Positions 33,563-46,100 of a DNA stretch of 64,000 nt are shown here, one piece after another. The DNA comes from Anthoceros angustus. Lineage: Eukaryota > Streptophyta > Anthocerotopsida > Anthocerotales > Anthocerotaceae. Below the pieces are notes generated by a model. It made no database searches, was not told where the DNA came from, and worked only from the letters and a program-made list of their open reading frames with translations. Each line of letters starts with the position of its first letter. Positions within the stretch are counted from its first letter, which is position 1. The translations under genes and the position numbers were made by a program. The stretch is taken from the NCBI GenBank assembly GCA_010909165.1, contig MU008158.1:1-64000 (forward strand), given 5' to 3'.

Positions 33563-36500
33563 TTCTCCTTACCTCAGGCCGATTGTGTCCGAGATCGCCG
33601 CATCGATGCGCCTTTCTCACGCCCAACCCTAACGGTGAGCCGCGAAAGTGCCTCGAGCTGCTCGAGAGATAGCGCCAGAGGGCAAGTGAGCGCAAGAGAT
33701 CATGCGAATTGTCTCGAGGTGCAGAAATGACCTCCTCGCCGGCCGCTTTGGAGTAATCACCGGAGGGTGCTTCTCGTCTGAATCGCCGAGGTCCACACTT
33801 GCCTTACGCCCGCACTCGCCCACACGCCTGCCGCACGCCCGCTGGGCGTGAATACTGCTATAACGGCCCCTCGCAATACGGCCCGGCTGCATGCCCGACC
33901 TCCACTGTGGCCGCCCACGTCGCCCGACTCTCACGACTCAACTTAAATTATTTTCTCGCGATTTATCCTGCTTTTGACTGGAGTGGGTCCGACTTATCCT
34001 GCTACCCCGGCCGAGTCGTCGAGTGGTACCGGGTCCGCCACCACTGAGTCCGAGTATACTCCGAGCACCCGAGCACCATCCGTGCTTATTCCTCCTTTTC
34101 CCTTTTATTTTACTATTCGACCTACGAAAACAAACCCTACTTATTTCCTAACCCCAAGGAAGTCCGTAGCCCATACTCCTTCTCATCACATGCCTCCGCC
34201 AACACTAGGCATGATACTTTTCACCGCCACCTGCTCACCCGAGTGGGCCCACCATCCAACCGCTGCCGAACGGACCCATTGGCGATACTGTACTAATTGG
34301 TAAGGTCCCATCCATCGAGGTGGAGTTTACCCGAAGTGCATATGGCGGTCATAAAGAAGGGCCAAATCTCCTCCTTCACATACTCCGAGTCCCGATCTGC
34401 ATGCCACATGCGCTGATTCTCAGCTGCATTCTCTGCCGCGCTCTTCCCGACCCTCCGATGTCGAACAAACCCTAGCAAGCGCTCTTTCTTCATCCGCTAA
34501 GCGCCTCCATCATGACTCGAGTGTTGGCACCTCAAACTCTACCGCATAACGGGTGACCCATAGGCTAGGTAATACGAGTTCACGTAGTTACCTTCTCCGC
34601 CTCAAGGCCCATAGCCGATGGTAGCTTTGTATCCCGTATGCATAGTTAACCGTAAGCTTGAGGATGCGCAGATAAGTCCGCTGGTCTTCTCCACAATCCG
34701 CTGGCCTTCGGGTTGTAGGGGCCGCTTTATGTGTGATGCCAAAATAGTCCGTCATTGCGCTTATCACATCATTGAGGAAATGAGTTCCCCTATCGCTATC
34801 AAATGCAACGACACTGCACCTTGTGATGATGTTTTCAGAGAGGAATTTGGCCACCGTGCTTGCAGAGTCCGCTCTAGTAGCGACCGCCCACCCACCGCGT
34901 GAGTCCGTTGCCACCAAGATGTACCGCTGTGTGCCTCGCCGTGGGTCAGATAGGTCCAATAAGTCGATGCCCACTTCTCAAAAGGCGCTAGTGCGATGGG
35001 CACCAACGGCCATTGTGTGGGCGGCTTCCCGATCCGCCGACAAGCATCACATCTTCACAAATTGGTGTGTTTCCCCATACATGGTGGGCCACCAAGACTC
35101 AGCCTCCAAGATTTTCTTGGTGGTGACTCACCGATAATGTCCACCACCTAGTCCTTCGTGCATCCCTTTATTACCACCTCCGCTCCGCCTGCTGGAGGTA
35201 CCTCTCCACGCCGTCCGCCCCACCTTAAAGATGCAACTGCTATACAACCTAAAAGGGCGGGTGAGTGTGGCACAAAGGCGTCACTGACCCGTTCAATCCG
35301 CTAGTTCCATCTCCCATAGGTACCTCCAACTCCGCATAGAGGGCCGCGCCCGCCTCCTTCTCCGCTCGCTGGGTCCGCTCCAAGCTTAGGTTTGTCCCGC
35401 ACTCCTTCTTCCTCTATCGCCGCCACCAATTCCTCATCCGGAAGGCGCCTCCCGCAGATGTGCCGCTTTAACTGACAAGAAGTCGCGCTTTGGTGTTGCC
35501 GCCTTGCCTAGTCTCCACCTCAAATGTGAACTCCTCGTAGCAATGTAATCCACCTCGCACCGCCCCGACAAGTCTCGCTTTTGTTCACCAAATGCTTGAG
35601 CGCCAAGTGATCAACATAGAACACAAACTCATTGGCGTAAGGTAATGCTTAATCGCAGATACCATCCCAACGCCCCGTAGTAGTGTACCTGCTCGCATGC
35701 GTGAGCCGCCTTCCCGTAGTAGATTGATGATCCCTCCGCTTGTCGCCCTTTTGATCGAGCACTACCCGGCATGGCAAAGGCCGACATCCACATACACATG
35801 GAATCGCTTCCCCTGGCCCGACCTCACCGGGGGCACCGATCAGTTTTGTAGGTCTCGAATGCCGCCTCCCTTCGTGTCCAGTCCACCTCCTCCTTCCCGA
35901 GTAACTGCTAAGGCCCGCTTTGCAAAGTCGGATGAAACGCCTATAGTAACCCACCATGCCTGTGAACTCAGAACTCCTTCAAGTTCGTAGGTCGCAGGAC
36001 CTAATGACCTTCACCTTGTCTTGATCCACCTCTATCCTCTCCGACACGCTGTGTCCCAACAAGATTCCCTCCGCTCACCAAGTAGCATTTCTCGATGTGC
36101 ACGAGTCTCCTTACAACGCTCCAAGCACTTCCGCAGATGTCCAACGTGTTTGTCCTCCTCTCCGCACACAAAGTCGCCCAAGAACACCTCCATGAAGTCC
36201 TCAAAATCCCTAAGACGTTGGTCACCATCCGCATAAATGATCCGGTGCTGCATCCCGGCGCTTAGGCAAACGCCCCCACTCCGTGGTGAACGTTGTCTTA
36301 TCCCACCGACCCTTAGGTGTGGTTGTAGCCGAGTAGCCATCCAAGAAGGAGTAGGTACTGCCCCGCCACCTTGTCCAAGATGTCGCCTACAAAGGGCATG
36401 GGAAAATGGTCCTTCTCGGGCGGCGTTGAGCTTCTCCCCCCCGAGACACATCCGCCTGCTGCTTCTTGGCACAAACAATGCTACCCATTCTGCTCACGAT

Positions 36501-37750
36501 TGGGAAGATGATGTCCGCCTGTATATTTATCCAGACCTTGACCTTGAGCGAGTGCTTGGGATTCGCTATACTTAATCCGAACAGCACCGCCTCGCTTCAG
36601 ATCTATCCTGTTCGCCCAATCGCTGGAATGCCCTTCATGTCCGTGACCTTGAAAGCAACACACCAATTCCAATTGGTGAGGTCTTGTTTCAACTCACGGC
36701 ATGCATGGAATTTTAGAATTTTCCCGGACCTCCACGCCTTCCACATCGCCGGATTGACCGCTCTTTCCCTCGCCGCCACGCCCAAAGCCATCATCCTCCA
36801 TCCGGGTTCATCTTCACGCATTCCCCATTCTAAGAGTCGTCTGAGGTGAACCGGTCACTGGGTCCTCCTCATCCGTGGGTTCCTGCTTCGTCCTCCGAGT
36901 CCGCCAGCTCCACTGGAAACAATCGATCACCTCCGAAAGTGTCCTCCGAGTCCATCTCTCTTCGACCACGAGATTTTTGGAAAGGGTAGTCCTCATTCGT
37001 ATCCGCCATCGTCCCCACTGCCTTCTGAGGTGTACCCTGTGGTGCTTACGGTTTCACCACATGTGTCCTTACTCTGTAATCGCCACCCGCCCTTCCTCAC
37101 CTTCGGATCCCGCCACCGGCTTGAAGTGTATCTCCTTCCTTCGAAGTGTAGTTTTGTCGAGCGAGTCCCAGCGGTCGCCCAACAGACCTCAGACCCCTGA
37201 GGTCCGGGCGGTCCGATGACCACAAGTCCAATGTATAGGGGGCTCCCGCTTATGGTGGCTTGACTCGACAACTCCTACCGGCCATGACATGTCCGCCATC
37301 CCGAGGGTTTTGGTGGATGGCTCAAAGCGGTGAACCCCAACCGCCTCGTGGCCTCCGTGATGAGGTTCACTCGACCCGGTGTGGGCACGCTTTAATCACA
37401 CACCCGCAATTTCTACCAACCACCGGGCGCCCGGGTCCGTATGAGATACTACCCTTACCTCCACGCTGACCTTCCAAGGAGCCAAGGGTTGTGTCTCCCC
37501 GATGGCCCTCCGGACTTCCCGCCGATACTGGGTTGTCTTTTAACAACGCCTAAGGGACACCAAGTGTTGTTGATCCATCATCAAGTCGGCCACCTTGAAA
37601 GGCGCGGAGTGGCTCCTTTGCCAGCGTCCGCCTTGACCTTTCCAGCCTCGCCACCGCCTCAGGTGGTCGGACCACCGGGTCCTGCCGGATCTTCCTCAAG
37701 CATCTCCCACTTCTGACCACATCCTGGGAACCGGGTGTTGCCTTGGGTGA
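33563..37750 (-). mobile_element. Gypsy element C, degraded, tail-to-tail with B
   Basis: Minus-strand relative of element B. It has the integrase end (ERLLGFVRHR and KLHLDGWDL, 34293-34490), integrase core (ILVATDSRGGW, SDRGTHFLNDVISAMTDYFG, 34588-34974), RNase H and RT pieces (GYYRRFI and RRDHQS near 35700-35957; RIDLK at 36481-36672; TDMKGIP), the connector (36814-37271) and a degraded protease (VNLITE-like near 37355). Its post-pol sequence runs leftward to about 33563. Gag and the 5' LTR are missing. Numerous small gaps destroy every frame. Confidence 0.75.
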
Positions 37751-38867
37751 GTCCGTTTCTCCAACGCTTCGGGGTTTCGGTTGTCAAGAGCGCCCATTTA
37801 ACTTGTACTAGCGAGTGGGATAAGTGTGGCCACTAGAGGGTGAATCGAAGCCTTTGATCCGCCTACCACAACGTTGTAGCCCTGGCTTGTGCGTTAAATG
37901 TGTGATGTCATGAAATGACTAGGACTCAGGCGAGCGTGTCTCTTGACCAATTCTTCTCCTCATGATTATTTTAGAGGCACCTTCTAGTTTTGAAGCGAGG
38001 GTCCCAAGGTACCGATATGTCTCTCCAATCTCCATCCTTCATTCTATAGTTCGAAAGTTGCGCATTGCCATTGTACTAACCTTATTGGATCCTCGCAGAG
38101 ATCGAGAGACGGGTCCAAATCTCGTCAAGTTTTTGCCCCACCACTGCCCTCAACATGTCGATGTTAGCCATCAGATAAGGTATTTGGCTGCGCTATCTTT
38201 AGCTAACCATTCTTCGCAGACTTACCTCTCCGTGATACTCTATCTTTCCTGGTATGTTTCAAGAAAGTTCCTAACTTCGAGGATACCTCCATCCGGATTA
38301 CCCAAATATCATAGTCAAGCATTATTAAACCTATCCTTCTCCTTGAAGGAATCATTAGCAATGCCGAGGATGATGAAGTGTCACCCATCCTAGGTTTGTG
38401 TGTTGACTCAAACTCGCCTTCCAAAGTTTCGTTGTCTCCGATCACTATCTCTGGCCCATAGGACTAACTGCAGTGGGTGTTGGTTGTGCTGCAGGTTTGA
38501 TCCCAAGCAGCCCTACATGCAATTCTAGAGCTCCTCATCTCAAACTTATTGTATGCGTAAGTTGAGCATGAAGGACAAGAATTAGGTGAGTCAAACTTCC
38601 TCTCGTGATTAGTTTTGCTCACGTTGCAGTGCTATGCTTCGAATGCCGGATTACTAAGCAATTCAGTTTCAATAGCATCACTAGCTTGTAATCTATATGA
38701 ACAAGCTGTTCCTTCAAGTCCTGGAGATCAACACTGGCTGTGGAAATATGGCCAGCAATTTGATTGCATCTCGCTTCAACATTCTGTTATTAGCCTCAAG
38801 ACGAACAAGTGTGTTTACATCGATTTGTGATGCGTCACGACAGAGGAAGCCGCGGTGGTCATTTCCA
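37751..38867. other. Unassigned stretch between Gypsy C and a Copia leader
   Basis: 37790-37900 resembles, inverted, the presumed leader of Gypsy A (21400-21450). The rest holds only small ORFs that I do not recognise. It may be the body of the degraded minus-strand Copia element whose LTR is at 39496. Confidence 0.3.
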
Positions 38868-39134
38868 TCAAGTGGTTGTACCGAGCGCTTGTGTGTTGTC
38901 TTCTTGGAGGAAGTGTGAATGTAAGATCAAGCTCCCGTGGAGCAATTCAACAATTGTGTTGAATGCTTCCTTTAGCTCTTCAGTCTGCTGCTGTTGAGTC
39001 CTGTGCCTGTGGCTCCATTCCTGAACGCGCACATGTAATTGGTTGGCTAGTGTTAGCCTATCTAGGACTCTATATCTATTACGCCTAGGAATCTGATTGT
39101 AGGCAATCCCAGCAGGCTTTGGGATATTTGCCAT
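38868..39134 (-). CDS. Possible gag N-terminus of a minus-strand Copia element
   Basis: An 88-codon ORF starts 350 bases after a primer-binding site, where gag would be expected. It contains IAYNQIPRRNRYRVLDRL and a Gln-rich helix (HRTQQQQTEELKEAFNTIVE). I recognise no Copia gag domain, so the assignment rests on position only. Confidence 0.3.
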   Translation of the reverse strand: MANIPKPAGIAYNQIPRRNRYRVLDRLTLANQLHVRVQEWSHRHRTQQQQTEELKEAFNTIVELLHGSLILHSHFLQEDNTQALGTTT

Positions 39135-39483
39135 GGCTTCAGGCCAGGGCTGATGTTTTCTAGGATGCAGAACTTCTGCATTTTAGAAATTCTTTATAAA
39201 ACTATATGCAAATATGCCTATTAGGCAGTTGTTCTAGTGCATTTTCATGGAATTGTCTAAATTGACAATTTCAATGAAGATGCATTAGAAAACTCTGACA
39301 TCGCAGAAATTTGCATATTTTATTCCTAAAAGAAAACATCACAAACTATTTTCTTGAAAATCTTCTTGTTTCTTTCTTTGACTTCATTTTCAAAATAAGA
39401 AAACAACGAAAGACAAATTCATGCACATCTTTAGTGTAGAATTTTTATGTGCATCTATTTAGATGCTTTCTACATAGTATCTT

Positions 39484-39495
39484 GCTCTGATACCA
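39484..39495 (-). other. Copia primer-binding site
   Basis: The minus strand reads TGGTATCAGAGC, a perfect match to the tRNA-Met type, directly next to the TG start of an LTR on its right. Confidence 0.8.
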
Positions 39496-39755
39496 TGAGA
39501 ATTTATATGGATTATGTAGAATAATTATAACATTAAGTAATTACATATTGATTGAGAATCAAGAAAAAGTCTTAAGTACTTATGCGAAAAGGCAACTTAA
39601 ACTTAATCTAAACGATGTGTCTATTCACTAAAAGTTGTAACCCTAACGAAAAGATATCTACCTAACTCAACATCAACTAGGGATTATTTATCGTAACTAT
39701 CCCTAAACCTATAGTCATGATATCAACATAATATCAATAAATCTAGGGACCCTTT
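39496..39755 (-). repeat. Copia LTR
   Basis: An AT-rich block begins TGAGAATTTATATGG next to the primer site. Its right end is uncertain. A purine-rich run on the minus strand (AAGGGGGGAGGC, 39758-39770) follows, like a polypurine tract. Confidence 0.55.
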
Positions 39756-41660
39756 ATGAGCCTCCCCCCTTATCCTACTGCCTACCTGGAGCTTCCTCCT
39801 CCAATAAAATAGCCCTGGCTCTCTTAGCCACTGGCTCACCCTCAGCTGCTCCTCTTCCTCTCACTTGTGGAGCAAGTGAGCTTGCCCTCGACTATGTTAG
39901 GAGGTTGGTCTTCCTTGTGATTTTCGGCCCACTCCCGCAAGATCGACTCACCCCTTCCTTTCCGCCTGTGCCCGAGGTACTCGCCTCCTCACCGTCACAT
40001 CCACGCTGTTCTTGAATTCACGCCTTCCTACCACGGTAGGAGCTCCTCCTACCTCGGTAGGATTTTCAACCGGGGCGTCTCTTCTTCACCACCTTTCCCT
40101 GAGGTGGTTCCTTCCTCCTGTGAAGCCCCTCCAGCTCCACTCGCTCCTCCCTGTTGCGAAGTTCCTTCACCCATATTGCTTGTGGCATTCTCCAAGTCTA
40201 AGGCCTGGTCAATAAAGGGCCTCCCTATCATCATCATCATGAGGTCCCAACATCCTTCTCTCAGCAAGCTGCTAAACAATTGCTAGGCTGCCTTGAGTAC
40301 CTTGTTGTGAAGATGGTCGCAATCTGTTGTGCCATCTCCGCCTTCATAATCTTCAAGCCACAATCCATGCTCACACTTACTCTTGTAAGCATCTCACTCC
40401 AGGGTCAACTCACCTATCCTGACATGAAGAGCCACATTCTCCACTCTTTCCGTCTGCAGTTGGTGGATCAACTTCTCCTGTAGGGCATAGTTAGCCCGAA
40501 ATCTCTGCTCCCTCACCACCAACATATGCTGCAACATAATCTTGTCCTAAATGTAGACAGAAGAGTATTTCTATGCAATTTAGACATATAGATACTTACA
40601 GGTTTTACTAATCACGATCTAAGCAAGTGGGGAGTGTTAACCTGGATTAAGGGTTTTTGACCTAGCCACTAACCGCCTGGAGTGCATGCCTGGTGTGGAA
40701 CGCAAAAGTTTGGGCAACTGGTCCAAGGTAGTTTTTTTGGAACAGGTTCAAATTCTTTTGGTTAGAAATGGTTTGGTGGAACCATGCTAGAACTTTTTTG
40801 TTCCTTTTAGAGGTAGAGTTGTAGGACCCTCGCTGAAGGCAGAGGATATGCAAGGAAAGAAATGTGTCAAAACAACTCTGGCTCCATCTTGGCCGGGCCT
40901 CCCAACTCCCCAGCAGCTCCGCGCACTGCCCTACCCGGTAGTCCCGGCGTGGTGTGGCTCCCCACGGTAGCAGCGGACTGGTGGTGGTGGTCACCATGGT
41001 AGGTGACCCCGAGGGTGGGCTTTCCCCCTCCTTGCTCTCTGCGCCACCTTCCACCTTTGGCGCGGCTCCTCACCTCCGACTCCTCAGTTCCTCGGAGTCC
41101 ATTTTGATGGCCTCATCAAAATCGGAGGCCTCAGGCTGCACTTGCAGCTCCTTTATCATCATCATGAGGACCCAATGTCCTCCTCTTGGCCAACGTAAGA
41201 CTTCATTGTTGGCCTTCAAAGATCTATTGTGGAGGTGAGCCCCAAGCTATGANTTTACCGTTATGAGTCTCAAGCTTTGAGTGGATTGGGGAGTTCGGAG
41301 GTAGTCGGTGTTTAGGTTCGTGTGTAGGTGTTCTTATTCAACATTGTCCACTTGTGCCTGGAGGTCAGTATTCCTCACATGTGAAGGTCTCTTTGGAGGG
41401 CTTTGTCCTATTTTGGTGTATATTTTCAACAAAACCAATTGTTTTGAAAAACCCATAAATATTCATGTAAATTTAATCAGAAAAATGACTTATCTATAAA
41501 AATAGAAGATAGTTATATGATAATTATTAAATAAATAACTAAAATAATCAAATTAATTCAAATGATTATTTAATACTTTCTTCTCAATATACCTTAAGTA
41601 CCGTTGTCTCCTCACAAAGAAGAATCTTCGTGAAAGGCAGACTCGACTGCTTTTACATAT
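39756..41660. other. Unassigned region with two diverged related segments
   Basis: 40050-40290 and 41000-41240 share a segment (ATCATCATCATGAGG(T/A)CCCAA) and similar flanking minus-strand translations containing LMMMI, so they are probably copies of one repeat. CACGGTAGG/CTCGGTAGG motifs near 40030-40060 resemble Gypsy A near 18790-18840. The single N is at 41253. No gene can be supported. Confidence 0.3.
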
Positions 41661-41669
41661 CCTGACGAC

Positions 41670-42560
41670 GAAGTGAACAGACATTTTGGTACCAAAGACA
41701 ATGTAAGCAGAGTGGCATCATTAGGAATAATAAGCAAGAATAGTTGTCGGCAAAATCAACAAAGCATTGAAATCCCAGAGTCCATGATCCTCCTTGTACT
41801 GCAACCATATGCTATCGTGAGGAGCGGAATGCAAAGAAGGACAAGGCTTATCATGTGTTTAACGGCTCTCCTTGGGGCAGCTGCACATGCAAGATTTCAT
41901 CTACAGGGTTTCTTTGTAAGCATCAAGTGAAGGTCATGATGCTCTTGCAGGAAGTAGTGCCCACAGAAACCCTTGTGGGTATATATGCATCAGTGGCTAC
42001 TTCACAAGAATCGTATAGACAAGCACCTCTATTTTCTGCCGGGAGGCTGAACTTTGTGGTAGTGTTCAAACGAGCTGACAATTGTGCATCGTCCTTTGTC
42101 ACAAGCTGGGTGCTGGAACAAATGGGATTACGAGAGCTCCTGTCCCCGCCAAATGAACTTAGCAACTGTTTGGGAAAACATATCAAGTTTAGTGCAGAGG
42201 AAACCTGGCATTGAGGCCCATGCAGCTTGCACAGGGTGTGTTCCAGCAGTTAGAGGGTGGCTGCAGAAGCTGAGGAGAATAGTCTAATGCAGATTCCATA
42301 CCTCTTGCCAATAGGCGAAGCGTCCGACAATAGCTTGAAGAGGAAGAAACCGTTTTGGGAAAACAGTCTATCATGGAAACTGCCTCCGAAGGCAAAGCGC
42401 CCTACATTTGCTGAACAAGCTGCAGGAAGGCTGCCATCAGTGAATCGATTATGTAGAAATGCCGATCCTTGCCGATTGTGCAAAGGCTGGCCACGTTTCT
42501 CTTTGCTCACTCACCTGCAAACGCGATTGTCGCAATCCATCTTACAACCAGAACTCCGTT
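41670..42560 (+). pseudogene. FAR1/MULE-transposase-like remnant with SWIM finger
   Basis: In the frame of 41855-42214 the sequence GSCTCKISSTGFLCKHQVKV fits a SWIM zinc finger (CxC...CxH), preceded by YREERNAKKDKAYHVFNG. Further on, after several stops and at least one frameshift, ADPCRLC and KAGHVSLCSLTC (42460-42520) together resemble the C-terminal CCHC finger of FAR1-like and MULE transposase proteins. The DDE core is not visible. I read it as the 3' end of a decayed Mutator-like transposase or FHY3/FAR1-family gene. Confidence 0.5.
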
Positions 42561-42574
42561 GTTTGGGGTCCAAA

Positions 42575-42885
42575 ACACAATACAGACATATCATTCTGTA
42601 ACCCCTGCATAGACCTTCCATTCAAGATATTGGGCACAGAAATCCGTGAACTGTGCATGCAAAATCAGCAAAACCTCCTGCTGCATTCTCGTTCTTGTGC
42701 ATCCGTTTTCAATGATACCGCAAGCATTTGGATGCCAAACCAAAGTACAGACATATCATTCTAGCCCGTGCAGAGGGCTTCGATTCGAGATATTGGCCAG
42801 GGCATTCTGCAAATAGTGCATGAAGCGATCTGGAAGAAACGTTCTGCTGCAATCTTGTTGTTATGCATCCGTTTTCCACCCATTC
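42575..42885. repeat. Two-copy tandem repeat, about 165 bp
   Basis: TACAGACATATCATTCT at 42581 recurs at 42746. Both copies continue with a CTTC.ATTC.AGATATTGG segment and end with GCATCCGTTTTC. The unit follows the FAR1/MULE remnant. Confidence 0.65.
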
Positions 42886-43744
42886 TTGGGGAGTTTGATG
42901 CCCGTTTTGGCGAGACAAACCCTGAAAGATTCGCTTTCAAGTGAGCTGTGAAACTAGACACCAAACATCAGCCAAGAATTTGACGGGAGCAAGCTTTCTC
43001 CCCAAAGGGTTAAGGCTGCGTGAATGCGGAAAGGCTGCGTGAATGCACAACCATACACTACCATTGTGCAGGCGCTGCAAACTGGATCACACTGCCATTG
43101 TGCACGAAACCTCCTTTCTGTCTCAATCCGGCCCCTTGAGTCCGTCACTGGAGGCGGCAAGCGGCACCCAAGCACTGAAATGGATAGTAAGTAAGGGTCT
43201 TTGATGTCTCAAACAAAACTAATCCCCTCGCATAAGTGTACCTGGCACAACATGGAGACTATGTGGGGAGCGGGTCCAAACGGGCGCGGCAATACCGTTG
43301 TCCAACGTAATGTGCAGCGGGATGGTGTGTGGACATGCTAGGTGCGAGTGGGCATGGCCCCATGACATATGGGATGCCGAAGGCAAAACCATTTGCGCCC
43401 GTGTTATGTGCCTCATTGCCTGTGTACCAATAGCTCGCGTGATGCCAGAGCCAAGATGGTATTATGGTGGCGGTTTCTTTTGATGATCTCCTTTCTTAGT
43501 TTGGAGCTCCTTAACGGAGCGGCAGCGTGTACGAGAGGGAGAGTCGAAACAATAGCAGCGAGACCACGTTGGTTACGGCCACCAATATGGTGTCGGCTAG
43601 ACCCTGATAGTTAATATGGGTAGTTAGCTAGGCTAGCGAAAGGACACACCCTTACGAGACCACCTATAAAACCCACTGTAAGACACACTTGATTCATTGT
43701 TAATATAGCATGTTTGCTTAAGACGCCCGCATGCAAATCCCCAA
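42886..43744. other. Unassigned intergenic DNA
   Basis: A short local duplication (AAAGGCTGCGTGAATGC, 43011-43045) is visible. No gene, RNA or element end was recognised. Confidence 0.35.
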
Positions 43745-44460
43745 CTATAGTGCCGGAGCCCCTAAAGCGAAGGCGGAAAGGGTGGAAGCGCTGGTGGCGC
43801 GTTGAAGCCCGGACGCAGAGGTCCTCCAACGCTAATGATGCTGCTGGACCTATTGGATCGACGGGTGAGGGCAGCGGGCGAAGATCGCCCACCTGGAACA
43901 TGCTCACCAAGATGGACCACCTAGAGATAACCTCACATCTTCCTTCTCCCTCCTGAGGGGCAAGATGGCGATTGGGCTTAATTATTCGCCTCGGATAGCT
44001 CAGAGGCGCGAAAGTCGGCAATGAGAGGCCTCCCGGGCCGCCGTCCCCTTTCATCGCATGTAATGTGACAGGGAACACCTCAATCTCCTGAACGAGGGAG
44101 AGGAGGAACGAGCCTCCATAATGGCTACCTCACCCTGGACGGGAGCGAGGGAGGGGAAGGCATGTGACTGTGACACCGATCAAGGCGCGAGGTGCCCAGG
44201 AGGAAGAGGACTGGGAGGGCATCCCAGTTGCCATTCGTCTGGAACGGACCCCCTCCCCACCAAGGGAAGTATGGGAGGAAATTCCTGCTTCCCCAACGAG
44301 CAAGATTCCTGCTGGCCGCGATTTACTGGAATGGAGTGCCGCAGCGCCATAGCACGAGGTTCCGCTACCACGCGCGCCGAGCCCCGACGACTAGGACGGA
44401 GGCGCTGAAGAGAAATAGCGCTCTAACTCCACCGCCTTGACTGGATCCGCACGGTAAGGC
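43745..44460 (+). pseudogene. MGPKK ORF, array unit 1 (N-terminus missing)
   Basis: Begins inside the family's KVKG...VEAL region. It continues with LLDLLDRRV-like, NMLTKMDHLE and then EEEDWEGIPVAIRLERTPSP, PREVWEEIPAS. It is broken by frameshifts. The tail with coiled coil and 10-residue repeats is absent, so this unit is internally deleted. Confidence 0.5.
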
Positions 44461-44479
44461 CGCCCCAGCTCAACTCGGC

Positions 44480-44800
44480 AGGTGGTCTCTGAAGGGGAAG
44501 GGCCCGCCATGGATCATCCGATTGGGCGCGCTGCAACCGCTGTGACTGTGGATTGGGCTACCAGCATGGGAATCATGGCATTTCCCACCAACGACGACGA
44601 TAGGTCAAGGGGAATGGCAGGGCTGGAAGGTTAGGCAATAATCGAAATGGACATCACCATAATAGGAGTGCACAAAGATGCTGGCCAGCGTAGTATAGAG
44701 GGCGAGGCTTCTAGTAAAGCATCTTTTCGAGTGCATACCGAAGTTCTTTGTAGACCCTTGTCTTTTCGAAAGCCCGAAAGTGCAATTACGAGGGCCTTTT
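44480..44800 (+). repeat. LTR of array unit 1/2
   Basis: Contains GGATCATCCGATTGGG (44513-44528), TATAGAGGG (44694) and the CTAGTAAAGCATCTTT block, then AGACCCTTGTC. It is much shorter after the TATA than the copy at 52467. Confidence 0.6.
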
Positions 44801-44875
44801 ATGCATCAAGTTGACGCCGGGCGAGGGGAAGAAGAGAACTATTGATCCTCCGCCTACAACAAAAGAAGAAGAAGA

Positions 44876-46100
44876 ATGGGGCCCAAGAAGGCGGGCGGAA
44901 GTTCAGGAACCCGGCACTCGTAGAGCGAATATCCACCAAACGCTACCCGGATTGACCTCCCCGTTGGCGGAGGCGGAGGAGCTGGTGGAGGATCGCACTG
45001 ACATCTTCCAGTTGTCTCGACTTTTGACATCATGTTTTGGTCCGGGAATACGCCCAAAGATGCCGGGTAAAGGGCTAAACAAGGAGGTCCGCCTCCAAGA
45101 ATCTAAGGGGGACCCCGAGATGGATCAGAGGTCCCCCGGGGCTTACAACTGAGGAAGTTGTAAGCTATCCCGGAGCCCTTAAGGTAAAGGGGAAGGTGGA
45201 AGTGGCAAGGGCGGGCGCTTTGAGGTGGGACGCAGCCGTCCTCAAACGGGTGGTCAAGTGCTCTGACTCACGGTGCAGCGGGTGAGGGCGGTGCTAAGAT
45301 CATCGCCCACCGGAATATGCTCACCAAGGTGGACCACCTTGGTGACAACTGCCGTTGTATTCCTCCACGCCCCTATAGAGAGGGAAGAGGGCCGATCGGG
45401 AAGAATCATCTCGCAAGGATCAACCAGAGGCCGTGAAGCCGTGGAGCGGTAGCCGCCCCCTATCGGGCGTTATCGCCGCTCATCATCCATGTGTGGGCAA
45501 CTTAATCTCCAAGGAGGGAGAGGAAAAGCGGGCGATCCGGAGGGTCCGGGCTCCGCCTCGAGCCGGAGCCCGAGAGGAGAGCGCCGAGTGAGGGCTGCCT
45601 TCCAAGGCCAAAGTAGTCCCGAAGAGGAGGATTGGGAGGGGATTCCGGACTCCATACGTCTGGAACGGACCCCCTCGCCACCCCGGGAAGTGTGGGAAGA
45701 AATTCCCGCTTCTCTCCTTTTAGTCCCTCCACCAAGCACCCCGCACGGGAGGAGTTGCAACAGGAGGGAGTTGGTGGTCGCGCACCAAATGAGCCAAAGA
45801 ACCCACAATGGCTACCCTGGCCCCGAACCCCGCCGGACTAGGCGGGAGGCAAAGAGGAGGAAGATAGCTCCACCAATGCAAAGACTCAGAATCTGCCCCC
45901 CGCCCTGCCGACGGAGTGGCAGGAAGCAAGAGGAGGCCGAAGGAGGGCTGAGAGGGATGGCCCAGTATGGAGGACAGTGAACCCCACTCCCGAGCCTGCC
46001 TCACTACCAACCAAGGGGTAATAGAGCCGCCTCCCTGACCCCTCACCACCTCCGGCCCAAGAGAAGGCGGAGAGGAGCTGATGCCAAGACGGCCAAGGCC
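44876..46100 (+). pseudogene. MGPKK ORF, array unit 2
   Basis: Starts ATG-GGG-CCC-AAG at 44876. N-terminal domain parts (LAEAEELVEDRTDIFQ, then KVEVARAG, DHLGDN) and the EEDWEGIPDSIRLERTPSP, PREVWEEIPAS and RRELVVA motifs (45630-45780) are visible in shifting frames. It ends near 46100 in the next LTR; the coiled-coil tail is mostly missing. Confidence 0.55.
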
